From: Morinoia aosen
Taxonomy: Eukaryota > Arthropoda > Malacostraca > Amphipoda > Talitridae
Assembly: GCA_030386875.1 (NCBI GenBank)
Contig: CM059563.1
Coordinates: 51,711,602 to 51,775,601 of the forward strand
Length of the DNA stretch: 64,000 bases
Direction: 5' to 3'
Every line of letters starts with the position of its first letter. Positions within the stretch are counted from its first letter, which is position 1. The notes beneath the pieces were generated by a model. That model saw only the letters and a program-made list of their open reading frames with translations, had not been told where the DNA came from and did not search any database. Made by a program: the position numbers and the translations under genes. Shown here one piece after another: positions 1 to 11,300 of the stretch.

Positions 1-344
1 AGGAGCATTCCTCAATCCATAAGGCATCTTGAGCAATTCAAAGAGACCAAACGGAGTGATTACCGCGGTCTTAGGTATCGCGCTATCCTCAAGTGGAATT
101 TGATGGAAGGCGCTTTGTAGATCTATTTTTGAAAAAAATTGTGCTCCCTCTAAATTTGCACTAAAATCATGTAGGTAAGGAATAGGGTAGCGGTCAGGTA
201 GAGTAACGGCATTCAACCTGCGGAAATCCCCGCACGGTCTGAATTCACCGTTAGCCTTGGGTACTAGCAAGAGAGGGCTAGCCCAAGGGCTTTTGGAACT
301 GCGGATGATGCCGCTGTCTAGCATCCTAGCAAACTCTTTCTTGG
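1..344 (-). pseudogene. Reverse transcriptase N-terminal part of Gypsy pol, shifted out of frame
   Basis: On the minus strand the segment encodes typical Ty3/Gypsy RT blocks: a stretch like SPWASPLLLVPK, then GEFRPCGDFRRLNAVT, then FSKIDLQSAFHQIPL, and near the edge LLKMPYGLRNAP. The catalytic YxDD box lies beyond the window. The protease frame ends with a stop at 345-347 just before this region, while the RT continues in another frame, so about one base has been lost near 365-375. This copy of pol is therefore probably dead, although a sequencing error cannot be excluded. Confidence 0.8.
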
Positions 345-989
345 CTAAAGCCAATCGATCAGGGGTAAGCGTCTAGCTCTGGAGTAAACTGGCGGTCCAG
401 TTGTTTCAATGAAGTGTTTTGTGCTCGTCTGCATATTTTTAGAAGCCAAGTTAGAGTTTGTTAATGCGGGGTATTCTGCTCGAACCTGCTCGAACATGCA
501 CTCTTTCTTGAAAGCAATAGAGAAGGAATGCAAAACATTAGCTCTAGTTATGCCACAAGCGGGAATTGAGATCTGTGTCTCCTCGTCCCTAATTCTACGG
601 TTTTTAACATCTACAACGATCCCATACTTCGCTAGGAAATCCGCGCCAATTACGGGCTCTTGGACTTCTGCGATCATGAAAGTAAAGGTGAAATTTCTCC
701 TCAATCCCAGACTGCACTCGAGTACTCTCTCCCCATAACAAGCTATTGGCCTGCCATTTGCGGCGCGTAGTGTCGCCACTAAATTATTATTTTTATCTTT
801 CGCCGTGGCTGGGATAATTGAAACACTGGAACCTGTGTCTATCAAAAATCGATATTTGGTAGTGGGATCGAATATGGTCAAAAGGCGAGTAGTCTGGGAG
901 TGAGGCAACGCAGTACTCGCTACTATGCGTCGGTGTTGGCGTTTCCCGAAGTCATTTCGGTATAACGAGGACAGAATCGGGACCCGCAC
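345..989 (-). CDS. Gypsy pol N-terminus: retroviral-type aspartic protease
   Basis: This 214-residue frame holds a retropepsin-type protease. The active-site motif LIDTGSSVSIIP is at about residues 49-60, with the canonical D-T-G, and the flap-distal hydrophobic motif IGADFLAKYGIVVD follows. Such proteases cut the Gag-Pol polyprotein as dimers. After the protease comes the linker that normally leads into RT, ending in an early stop caused by an apparent one-base deletion. The frame starts inside the end of gag, as expected for a frameshift-expressed pol; its first ATG is not necessarily used. Confidence 0.82.
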   Translation of the reverse strand: MRVPILSSLYRNDFGKRQHRRIVASTALPHSQTTRLLTIFDPTTKYRFLIDTGSSVSIIPATAKDKNNNLVATLRAANGRPIACYGERVLECSLGLRRNFTFTFMIAEVQEPVIGADFLAKYGIVVDVKNRRIRDEETQISIPACGITRANVLHSFSIAFKKECMFEQVRAEYPALTNSNLASKNMQTSTKHFIETTGPPVYSRARRLPLIDWL

Positions 990-1885
990 TTGCGTGCTTG
1001 GTTACCAAATTTATGATGGTACCAACATAAATTACTATTAGCATCGCGAGAGCGCGATCTAGAGTGGCGGTTTTGATTTGACCTATCATAAGATCTACCT
1101 CTATCGAAACGTTGAGGAGGAGGAAGAGGATGATAGTCATAGGGATAGTCGTAGGCATGGTAACGTGAGACATTCCTTGGGCCTTGCTGGATATGAGCTA
1201 CACTCTGACCTAACTGGCAATTCTGGAAAGCTTGCTTCAGCTCTGCGATTTCTCGCTGCATCGTTTCTATTGTTGCTGAGGATTGATTATTAGCAGTATT
1301 TGACGGGCTAAAATTTGCAGCTGATGCGTTCAAGGAAGCAACTTGCGGTGCTTGTGACATGTTTAGGTTGCGCATCACTGTCTCAGTTGCCTGAGCAAGA
1401 GTCTCGAGACTCTCGCTCGGACCGACCATCGACAGGAAAGGTCGCACCGTAGACGGTACTTTGCTTAAGAATACTTCTCTGAGAAATCCCTCAGCTACGG
1501 CAACCCCGGCTGCAAGTTTCCGCAACTCCTTAACTAACGAAGTAGGAGAGAAAGAGACAGAGACAGGTGAAATTTCTGAGGCGTCAGCCAATGACCTAAA
1601 TTTGTCCGCATCGGACATTTGTAATTTTTCCATGATTTTACTTTTTAAGATTCCATAAGGGTTTATCGCCGGCGGATTGACGATGAGATCATTAGAGTCA
1701 CTTAACATTTGCGTGGGCACAGCGGCTATTAATGCATGGAACATATCACTCTGCTGGGTAATATTATTGTAGCGGAAAATCGATTCAACTTGGTTGAACC
1801 AAGTTTGGCTTTCTGCTGGTATGAAAGGAGGCAAAGTTATAGGCTTATTGCGCACTGGATCTGCAGCATTCTCGGTGTCGGGCAT
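923..1885 (-). CDS. Gypsy gag-like protein
   Basis: A 320-residue open frame upstream of pol on the same strand. The N-terminal half (WFNQVESIFRYNNI, then a segment on LMSDADKFRSL) resembles the capsid-like gag domain of arthropod Ty3/Gypsy elements. The middle is rich in Asn, Gln and Ser, and a Arg/Ser/Tyr-rich stretch (residues about 240-280) is basic. Near the C-terminus is a single zinc-finger-like motif, CWYHHKFGNQARKC (about 287-300), which I recall as common in arthropod gag proteins and which replaces the usual CCHC knuckle. The ATG at 1883-1885 starts the conserved part. The frame is intact. Confidence 0.8.
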   Translation of the reverse strand: MPDTENAADPVRNKPITLPPFIPAESQTWFNQVESIFRYNNITQQSDMFHALIAAVPTQMLSDSNDLIVNPPAINPYGILKSKIMEKLQMSDADKFRSLADASEISPVSVSFSPTSLVKELRKLAAGVAVAEGFLREVFLSKVPSTVRPFLSMVGPSESLETLAQATETVMRNLNMSQAPQVASLNASAANFSPSNTANNQSSATIETMQREIAELKQAFQNCQLGQSVAHIQQGPRNVSRYHAYDYPYDYHPLPPPQRFDRGRSYDRSNQNRHSRSRSRDANSNLCWYHHKFGNQARKCGSRFCPRYTEMTSGNANTDA

Positions 1886-3100
1886 ACTGGCAATTTTTGT
1901 TTGAATGCAAATTAAGCTATAACGGCACGGAATTTACGTAATCAACGGCTAATAACTTTGGTATTAAAGTGTCAAAGGTTTGCGATACTAGTTACCTATT
2001 CAATCATTCAAACAAAGTTGAAACGGAAAGAAAGAAAAAAAAATATAGAAACGAAAATTTTACGGTAGTCAGAAATAAGCGTAAAGCACGGAAATAAGGG
2101 AAAAAATTTTCTTTTTCTACCTACTGTGGCACATGAAACAAAAGACAGGAAACAGCATGAAAGAAAAAAAATTTTTAGAGCTGCTCAGAGAACGTTAGCA
2201 CAGCACATCCACGGAAAATTCTCAAGGAATACTACGAATGGGAAACTTATCATTACAATGATATGCCAACAGTAAGAAAGGCAAATTGTCGTGGTTTGAG
2301 CGGGCAGATTAGTTTGCCATTAGTAGTAATATACTAGGCTCTACTAGCTACAAATCAAGTGATTGCCAAATGATATGTGACCAAAAAATCAGAACGTCTC
2401 AAGTCACAACTGAGCAATTTACGTGATGTATCTCGATGGTGTAGTGAGATAATATGCCACATGAACTGAACTTGTAAGGCTAAAGAAGACCCAAGGAATG
2501 TGTGTTGTGGTGTTTGGTGCCGTCGAGGATAAGATGGTGTACGCACACGCTAGAGAGGCACGAGAGAGAGAGTGACGCGGCAAACCAAGCGTCCCGCGCA
2601 GTATTGCGAACTCAGAGAGGCTTTAGACTCGAGAATGTCGATCGTTATTTCATCTCTCATGCATTTACACAAAAACTTCAAGGATTACTAGTTATAAGTA
2701 GAAAATTATTAATAATAATTTAGAGTAAGATTTTTAATGTCAATAATTATTTTCTTTAAGTGCGAATGAGAATTTTTATAATTTTACACTCTGTAGCTAA
2801 TGCTACAAAGATATTTTAAAAACCAATGATGGTAGTTTTTTACCATCTCTATTGGAAATAAACTATTTTTCTTTTTTAGCTTTCTTTATTTTCATATATC
2901 GCAAATAATTCTTCAACGAACTGATAGTAGAGTAGAAACTAAGTAGTATATAAGCCAACATAGCACATTGTCTGCTAAAACAAAACTGCCTCTAAAGGGC
3001 ATTTATAGGATATTTTGGGTATTTACTTGAGTATTAACTTGTTTGTTTCAGCAACAAATAATTTCGTCTAGGTATATATTTACTGTTCCTAAATATATAG
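1886..3100. other. Gypsy leader/LTR region and unassigned flank
   Basis: This must contain the 5' leader and LTR of the minus-strand Gypsy element, but no TG..CA pair could be checked because the partner LTR is outside the window. The GC-richer stretch at about 2475-2640 is the best LTR candidate. From about 2700 the sequence is AT-rich. The part at 2800-3010 is weakly similar to 6030-6180 (a stretch on TATTGGAAATAAACT, then a pyrimidine run), suggesting an old dispersed repeat. No host gene seen. Confidence 0.4.
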
Positions 3101-3114
3101 GTGTGTGCGTGTGT

Positions 3115-3172
<58 letters not shown>

Positions 3173-3180
3173 TTGTGTGT
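3101..3180. repeat. GT microsatellite
   Basis: About 80 bases of near-perfect (GT)n with a few C and A interruptions. It opens spurious frames on both strands (Cys/Val and Thr/His repeats), which are not genes. Confidence 0.97.
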
Positions 3181-4357
3181 AAGTAAAACTAAGAGTATTT
3201 TCGATGATACATGCTTAAAACATAAAAATTGCACCTATAATTCAAAACATGCGTACCTCCACAACCCAGAGCTTCGCAAAAATTTACCACCGCGTTGGGA
3301 ATACTTCAATAATATTGCGCTAAAAAATTGCTTAACAATGCAAAACATAAATTCATAATTAAACTTCAAAGTAAAAAGTAATTTTCTCTTGAGGGACTCG
3401 TTATTTTACGTCTTATTTCCACGCTTACGCGAGTATCAGGACCATGGAATTGAGCATCACCACATTGTGTGAGTAGCGATATCTTCAACTTTGAGTTATG
3501 GTAAAAAGTATATTTCTGTACATTTTCGAACCGAACTACACACAGAATTCATTACTGTAATGCTCAATTGGCTCCTTCGAACTGAGTGTGTTTTTTCATA
3601 ACAATTGATATTCCCGAACCTTATCATCTGTTGCAGTTTTCATCTTTGCAACATCATCTTTCACTCATTGTTAGTGTCTATTAATGTTTTCCTGAGTTTT
3701 AAAAAGTTTAATTTATACGCATATGTTATAAATGTATTCACTACGATGTATTCAAGTGTTTATTTATTCAGCTTAGATAGCTGAATGAATAAACACTTGA
3801 AAATTTAAGGCCATGAAGTATTTAAATTCCATAGTTTGCAATTGAACTTTAAAGTCTACTTAGAAGTGAGTTCTACTCCTTCTCATACTGTTGTAGGAAC
3901 TTAATCTATTGTAGGCTATAAGTGTTTTCACCTACTAAATTTTTCTGCTTTTCGAAATAGTGATTTATTTTGCTCTTTTTGGACACTATTTCTGAATTAT
4001 GGATACACATGCACTCAGTTGCTACTAGTCGCGTATAATCTGATTATTTGACAGCAAAATTAAAAGCATTTAGCTTCAAGCCGAATTGTTTGAAACGCGT
4101 TGATAATGTTTACAGTGAAGCGAGCAGAACCCCTACCAAGGTTTTCTTTGTTAATCGAACCCCATACTACTCCAGTCAGGCTGTTTATTTTTCACATAAA
4201 TTATGTGATACTTTAAATAGAGAAAATGGGAAATATTCTTCGTAAAAAGAATATTTGAAAGAAATCATGTGCGGAACAGAAATCCATCCACAATTTTTGA
4301 CAATGTGATTACTGGAAGTAAGTATGTTGAATTTTACCTTATACATATTAGTGTACA
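3181..4357. other. AT-rich intergenic DNA
   Basis: No coding signal, RNA gene or clear element seen apart from the hairpin at 3751-3801. Confidence 0.5.
3751..3801. repeat. Hairpin with 23-bp arms
   Basis: The arms TTCAAGTGTTTATT... and ...AATAAACACTTGAA are inverted copies of about 23 bp with one mismatch and a 5-base centre (TAGAT). It is probably a very small foldback or MITE remnant. Confidence 0.85.
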
Positions 4358-4860
4358 CGACCCGTCAAAAATTACGGGATTCGGTAGTTTCCTCAAATAC
4401 ATTTCAATATATGGATAACATACAAATATATCCGTCCTAACAACGGTAGCTAATAAAATTTTCTTGCAATTGTGCGCTGGTGAAAATTGTATCACAGATA
4501 CGGTCATTTGGCATCCTTTGGGAGAGAGACTGACCGGTCAATTTAATGTGTTCAATGAGACTCCCATTGAAATAACAGGAAAATTTACGCAAAAAATGAT
4601 AAATTTATCTATAAATCTAAGGAAAAACCTGGTGTTTTATTATATTGTCTTGATTGATTGATTGATTAATTGATTATTCCTAATGGTATAAAATTCTGCA
4701 CAAATTTGACGTGTTCAGTGAAATGCCAATTGTGATAACACAGGAGGAATTACGCTTAAAAAATGAATAGATTTATCTAAGAATTCAGAAATTGAAGGAG
4801 ACACGTGGCGTTTTATTTTATATAAGGGGTTATTGTTGAAAGCAGACTGTGAACAGTAAT
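4358..4860. repeat. Dispersed repeat, copy 1
   Basis: It starts at GACCCGTCAAAAAT and contains TATCACAGATACGG, a CTGACCGGTCA-like stretch, AACA-GGA-AATTACG and then GTTTTATTATAT. The same ordered blocks recur at 54495-55045, and partly at 5015-5130. Two successive AACAGGA/AATTTACGC blocks (about 4575 and 4737) suggest an internal duplication. A (TTGA)n run lies at about 4652-4680. Confidence 0.65.
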
Positions 4861-5014
4861 AGGTATCTTAGTAATAAAAACAATAAGATCATCTGAGTTT
4901 TATAAGTATACTAGTCCACCCTTCTTTATTTGAAATAAAAAACTGGGCGAAATGAGAGAAAGGCCGTAAGAAATAAAAAAATTCGATATCTCGAGAGTTG
5001 ATGAGGCCGCGTGA

Positions 5015-5130
5015 ACACGGCCCGTCAAAATATACAGGGCTGGAGCTTGTATCACAGATACGCTCATCACACACTGCAGGCTGACTTCGGACAGACCGAC
5101 CGACGGACGCGGCTCTTATTATAGTATAGA
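5015..5130. repeat. Dispersed repeat, partial copy 2
   Basis: It carries GCCCGTCAAAATATAC and TATCACAGATACGCTCAT, matching the start of the 4358-4860 repeat, then a short GAC-rich stretch (ACAGACCGACCGACGGACG) not found in the other copies. Confidence 0.55.
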
Positions 5131-8100
5131 CTAGCGTACGAGTTCAGTCGAGAATTGCGCGATCAGAAATGTTTGATTCATCACGAAACGATTTAATCGG
5201 GTTGGGAATTATATAAAACCACACTATTCCTCCTCCATGACGGAAAGTGTACGATGAACGTATCTATGCAACAGGTATCATTAGCTCCTGAATTTTCCCT
5301 CCATTAATGCTTCACTTCTGTTTATCGAATGAATATATTTATTTTGGTAATATCCATAATTTAAATGCTACATTTCTACACAAGAAGTAGCGGATCTCCT
5401 ATCACATATAACCTCAACGTGTACTTCATACTATACGTGCAATAAGTTAACAATTTTTATGGTAGCGGGCAAAATAAATATTTATATCAATAAAAATAAT
5501 AATGATAGTCGTTCACTGATATACACGTATGACATTTTTGTCCGTAACCATCGAAACTTTGATCGGCACAGAATAAAGTTTTCGACGAGCGGATCTGTAA
5601 TACAAGTCTCATTATCTCATGAATAAAATCATACATTTCAATCACGGGTTTACTAGAGGATCATTGTACTGTATTAACTGAAATTAATGAATGAAGGATT
5701 ATTGTAGAGAAAGTTTTAGAGATAAAGATATCCGTGTCACAGATGGACTAATCGCACACTTTTCGTTGTTCTAGTCATCATCAGCAGATAATGTTTAGTC
5801 ATTTTTAAAACATCATTTATACGTATTTCACAAATTATAACCATGCTAATTATTCTATTAACGAGCAAGTCACATTAAGGCGATGAAAGGATCGTATTTT
5901 TACGCACATTTCTCTCAATCATTTGTTTTGACGATTGACGTGAGCATTACGACATCCATGTGTGAATATCAACTATGGATCTCAACGTTAAGATATTTTA
6001 AAAAACACTGCCAAACATTTCATTAATCAACTTTATTGGAAATATACTGTTTTTCTTTCTCTCTTTTCTTTCCTTAATAAACATTTTCTGCTTCCTGTCA
6101 TTTATGCCAGGACGTTTTCTCTAGGACATGAATAAATACGCGACAATAATCATAGAGCAGTTTTCTAAAGGCATCGAATATTCACAAATTACGAACTGTT
6201 ACAACAGTGAAGTGCAACAGTGTAACCCCGCTCTCGTTATGATCAGAGTGGAATGGTACAAGGAGGGATGTCTTGTAAACAGTTGTAAACTGCAGCTGTG
6301 AGTTGTGCTGAATATTATATGGACAAAGGGTTTCCAGTGATATGAAAGAAGTATAATTTATGAGATTAACAGTAACTCGATGAACTGTGCCAAACTATTT
6401 AAAATCAAGTATTGCTCGGTATATTGAAATAATTGGAAATGTTAATGACGAGCGAGTAGCGATTTTCATATGTAAAATGTACCGTCGCGATGTAGCGAAA
6501 AATAATACTTATTGTAAACTTGAACTCGTATTTATTTAGAGGAGAGATAAGTCTTTTACGAATGTGACAGTGGCCATGAGTGAAACTACTTCAGCTTATC
6601 CTGAGTGGCTGTAGCAGCCTGATGTGGGAAATCATTCCTTTGAAACTCTAAGTTCGACTCGGACAAAAGGCGAGCCAAAATGAAGTCACTCGAGAGCGCG
6701 GTGCTCAAGAGTCCAGGGCCTGGAAATCCAGGATGCCAGTTACCTCTGACTAGGCGTGAGAGGTGGATGTCTGTCCAGAAGTTCTCAGCTGTTGATATCA
6801 TATTGTTATTAGTAAGAGAGCGACAGTGCTTTTCATAGAAATTTCAATTTACTAAATGAATCTTTGAGCACATCTCAAATTAAGTCCGTATCGAGTTTCC
6901 AGTTAAATACATGAGCATAACTCGTATTACAGAATGACTTGTTACAAGATCAGGATTTTATTGTTACCGCTATGGACATTACTCTCAATGGTCATGAAGC
7001 GTTCTTTTTACGTAAATTTTGTTGAGTGTATTCTTCTCTTTGTATATGTAGCTTTAATGCTATTTTCAGAGCGAAAGCTTAGCGTCAAGCTTTATTCTGT
7101 TGATGAGCAGCCTGCCTGCCTATGGTATTCACATTTGTGACTATATAGTTATTGTTAATTACCTTTTCTTCTGAAAAAATTATTTGAAAATATATAAAAA
7201 ATCTTAAAAAACTAAAAGTCATTATGTATGTTTGTATTATCCGGTGGAGGATTACTTTGTAATTTAAAATTACTTGTTTCTGCAAGCAATCTGTGTGAAA
7301 ATATGGTTTTTGTATGCTATTCAGCCGCATTTCTTCGTAATCAATTTTATTCGTTGTTTTTTATATTTTTACCTAAACCTCAGTCTAGTGTATTAATTCA
7401 TTTTTTTAATTCTTGAATAATCTTCATTTAATCGGCAAAATTCAATTAGAACCCAAATGAAACCACTCATCTCGTATCTTATCCATTTATTGTACTTATA
7501 TTCTTGAAGTATCCATTTTTATAATATTTGTGTCATTGAGAAGCGTGTGAGTACTTCTTTACCTGCAATCGAATGATACTTGGTTGCCTACGAGCGGTCG
7601 CTCGACCTGGTCGCGTATTGATTAGCTGGGGAAGGTGCAGCGCCGCCATGTTGGATTTTGCGCACTGGGTTCATCTGCCTTACGCACCCCCTCGTCTCTA
7701 TACATGCCACGGTATACAACACACATGCCCTGACTTTGCCTTCGCCTAATGTATGGACTGAAATGCACTTGAAAAAACAGTGGTGGGGCAATGAGTACTG
7801 ATGAGTTGTTCAAATAGTAAAAAGATTCAACGAATAATGTAACGAGATGTAATTCGGTGACCTGTATTGACACTACCGTTTACGCCAAATGTTTCGAGGA
7901 TATTTTCATTTCCTCAGTTTACCGATACTGTTGGGAACTTAATTTTGGTCGTCGTTTTTAACTGTTCTGACCCTTGCACGAGGAGGATATGACCACGCTC
8001 AGTTTGATTCCCGGTCTTATCCAGTCATCAGTGGTAAAAATAGAAAATTAGGCGACGGTTGCACAGAAACTGATCTAGCTCGTGTTATGTGCAGATGCTG

Positions 8101-10040
8101 GGGTGATACTTTTTTATATTCAAATGATACTTGCTTGCGTGTTGCTCTGGCATGTTATGTCATGATACGTAAGTTAGCAAAACTCGAGGAATTGCAAGCG
8201 TAATGGCCTCGAATTCGGTAATTTCTTCCCTCTCCAACACTAATCGGCATTTTTCTTCTGCTGTGTCATAGTACTCCGTTGTAAGGAGACGCTATGAATT
8301 GATTTCCGTTTTTGAAAGAATTCAAACACGGAAGGCAATTCCCGTATCCCAAATTCAATTCGAAGTCGTAAAGTGGAACAATGAATTTTTCAAATTTTAA
8401 CAACTTACCATGTTAAATAAACGAATAAGATGAATGAATAAGAACTGGGTACAGGCATGACGTTAGCTCGTAGTCCGTAGCTCAACTTGCCCTGAAGTTT
8501 TGAGGGTGTGGGATGACCTTGCAGACCTAGTTCACGCTGACTTTTTTGTGATGCGGCAAGAATTAGGAAAGAATTGATGTAAAGCCTTCAGTTTACATCA
8601 ATAAATTAAGAAGAATGCGACGTTCACGAGCTTACAAAATTCATGCAGGCAACAAATGGAGAAAGAGAATATTGTGGGAGAGACGATGCAAAACATCTTT
8701 TCTGAGTTATGTTAGGCAACTGAGAAAAATCGTATCTCGTTTCGTATGATTTCTAATAATGAAATGTAAAAGAAAACACATCTCTAATTAGTCCGATAGT
8801 CATTTCATTGTGCTGCATTTTATAATTTAACACACGTTTTAGAAGCCACCGTCATGAAGTCCGTACTTTAATTCTAAAGAGTCACTCTTGAAGCCAATTT
8901 CTTATCGCATTTCCTATCTCTCCTTTTAACCGCATAAACTGGTCACAATTTTATTATTACTTGATAAGATGCATCGAACTTTAACCATATTAGACTAGCA
9001 AAATGAATCGAATACTATTATGTATTATGTTCAGTTTACAATGTTTGCTACTAATGTTCCCGTTTTTTATTTAATAAAGTGTTCTGTATCGTAGATGGTG
9101 AGTTCACTGCGTGTGGTGATCACCACATCCATTCAACTAACAGCTCTGTTCACTGTCTCAATAATTCGTATCCAAATCATTTAGCGGAATTTGTATTTGA
9201 AATCTTGCAAATCGACTGAGGGGATGGATGAGAAAAGCTGCTGTATTAAATTCCATGAATAGTTATGTTTCTTATGCTAAGTTACACATATGAGAGATAC
9301 TTTTGAAAGAATATGAGAATTTTAGTGTTTCTCAATTTATTTTTTCAACTAATTTCTATGCATGGATACGGAGATACGTCATTGATTGAAAGCAAGAGAT
9401 ACCGTCTATGTAAAGGAGTAGGATCCCTAAAAAGTTTTAGTTTGTGTGATCAAATAATTTTTTCATGGTTGTGAGCTATGATTTTTGTGAGCTATTCAGC
9501 TGCATTTCTTCGTAATTAATTTCACTGTTATACTTGATAATTGCATTTATTCGATTTACGTACCTTTACTTGTGAGGTATTGGACAAGATCCCAAAATTT
9601 AAGATAAACATCAAGTCTTGGTATTCCTGCTAGCCCTTTCCGTCATGGCTGTCTCGCGTCAGTGAACAACGACACCGGCTCGAGAATGGCGTTATAGCGT
9701 GAAAGCTCATGTACGTCACTCATGCTAAGAATTGGTCGGCACAACTCTACGATGAAAATGACGGAGTTTAATTTGTTACGAAATTACTAGTTTGAAACTC
9801 GTTTCGAAATTCCTTGCGAACAGAAGCTCTTATTACTAGTCTCTTTCCACCAGCGACCGTTGTGCAGTGCTGAGAGTAGCCTATTTGGTGGCCGGTAGCT
9901 CCTTTTTGAAGTTGGTGGACTGTTGAAAAATGATATCGATTCATTCTTATTGCGATTCATTCATTAATTTGTAAAAACAGTCAAATTTGATGAGCATTCA
10001 TCCGTTTTGAATTTTCTATTTAACGTTTGATTATTCTACC
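5131..10040. other. Intergenic DNA, no gene recognised
   Basis: AT-rich with short non-conserved frames only. The block GCTATTCAGCYGCATTTCTT is present at about 7315 and again at about 9490 with similar flanks, so pieces of 7200-7400 and 9430-9560 are copies of one old repeat. A GC-richer patch at 7585-7780 has no recognisable product. Confidence 0.45.
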
Positions 10041-10049
10041 ATCTGTATT

Positions 10050-10133
10050 ATGGAAAATTTGAACATTCCCCATTGCCCTGAGAGGCGCATTGGGGTTAGA
10101 CCTTTACTTTCAGATCAACGTGGCTTTAGGCAG
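10050..10133 (+). CDS. Possible short first coding exon, unassigned
   Basis: An ATG opens 28 codons (MENLNIPHCPERRIGVRP...) that end exactly at a strong splice donor, CAG|GTGAGC, leaving phase 0. The local composition is more coding-like than its surroundings. I found no following exon that joins it, and the first securely placed exon downstream (12861-13170) cannot be shown to connect. It may equally be chance. Confidence 0.18.
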
Positions 10134-10139
10134 GTGAGC

Positions 10140-11300
10140 TGAGGGCTTCTTCAGCCGTTTTTCGATTTAATACTTTTGAACTTGCTACTATTGCATACGC
10201 AATGTGTGCGTTAAAAATTGTGTGGCGTCCCCGGTTGTGACCGCCGCACTTGGTGCAAGTAGTGAGCTCTATCACGGAGACTTGTGGGTTGCGAGAGTCT
10301 CTCGTTGACTTACCTTGCCGTCGATCCTGCGGCGCTGGACCAGCGGTTTCTCGCTTTCCTCCGTGCTTCCTCGCCCACTTCCTCTTCTTTATTAACTGCC
10401 TGCTTAATTCTTCTTACCCATTTACTTAGTCGTTTCTGGCCGACTTGCCTCTGCCTCTTGATCTTCTATTCCTATGTTACTTACCCGAAAAATTTGTTTC
10501 TTGCCTTACGGTAATTGTGTGAATGCGAGTGTGTGTGTGTGTGTATGTATTTAACCTTATTGTCTTCTTAAAATGATTAAAGAGCCGGCTTGGCTCAACT
10601 TACTTTAAATTTCTCCTTAAATTACTTACCTGGGGCCTGCCGGCTGACAGCTAGTAGGCTGTCTAGGGCTCTGGGTAAACCTTAACTCAACAATCTAACT
10701 CTTGATTCCTATTTGTTTCGGCTCAACATGAGCATTTTATTTTCTTTAATTTTGCTCCTTTTTACGTCCTTCCTACTGAAACTCCGGAAGTGTCCTCACA
10801 CTGAGGCACAACTTTAACTCAGGTTAGCATCACTGTATTTGGGTGACGCTTTGGTTGTGTCTCGTTGTTGAAACTGAACCATAAAGGCCCCAGCTTCTTT
10901 CCTTTTGATGACAAGCCTTTCCCTCCTTGCAGTATTGTCAACTTTCACCTTTAATATCCGCGGGTGGGGACGCGGAGCATCGAGTCGGAGATCGCACTGG
11001 ACGCCTGGGTTTTAATTCGACGCGTCTCACTGCTGCAAGGACGTCACTTGGAAGTTCTACTTCGTCTGATCCGAGACTGCTTGTCTGACTGCTGTTAAGC
11101 TGTCTTGCGATTCCTACGGCAGACAATCACCAGCCTCGACGCAGAGACCGGCAAGGACCAGGATCGCTTACTTTTCACCTGGAGGATTCCCGCAGAAGTC
11201 CGCGGCTCCTCACGTTCACTCGTCGCTGCAGCGGTGACATAGCCAACACCGTGCAAAGGGACGCCAAATCGCCACCGTTTTAGGTTTTAACACTTAATAA
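10140..11300. other. GC-richer unassigned block
   Basis: Higher GC than its surroundings, with short frames on both strands and no recognised domain. The octamer GGCGTCCC near 10226 and its inverted counterpart near 11258 bracket it, so it could be a mobile element, but the match is too short to be firm. No host product can be named. Confidence 0.35.

Larger units (their letters stand above)
1..1885 (-). mobile_element. Ty3/Gypsy LTR retrotransposon, partial (gag, protease, start of RT)
   Basis: Reading leftward from 1885 the order is gag, aspartic protease, then the N-terminal half of a reverse transcriptase that leaves the window at base 1. This order and the protease and RT motifs are those of Ty3/Gypsy elements. 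Gag and pol overlap by 67 bases (923-989) in different frames, so pol would need a programmed frameshift. The LTR upstream of gag could not be delimited. The element is a different lineage from the one at 25245-30017: its gag carries one unusual zinc-finger-like motif in place of two CCHC knuckles. Confidence 0.88.

Noticed and set aside
2502-2723. TGG-like primer site near GTGCCGTCGAGGATAAGATGG on the plus strand
   Set aside because: It would face the wrong way for the minus-strand Gypsy element and no plus-strand element follows it.
3034-3358. Thr/His and Cys/Val repeat frames
   Set aside because: Produced by the GT microsatellite.
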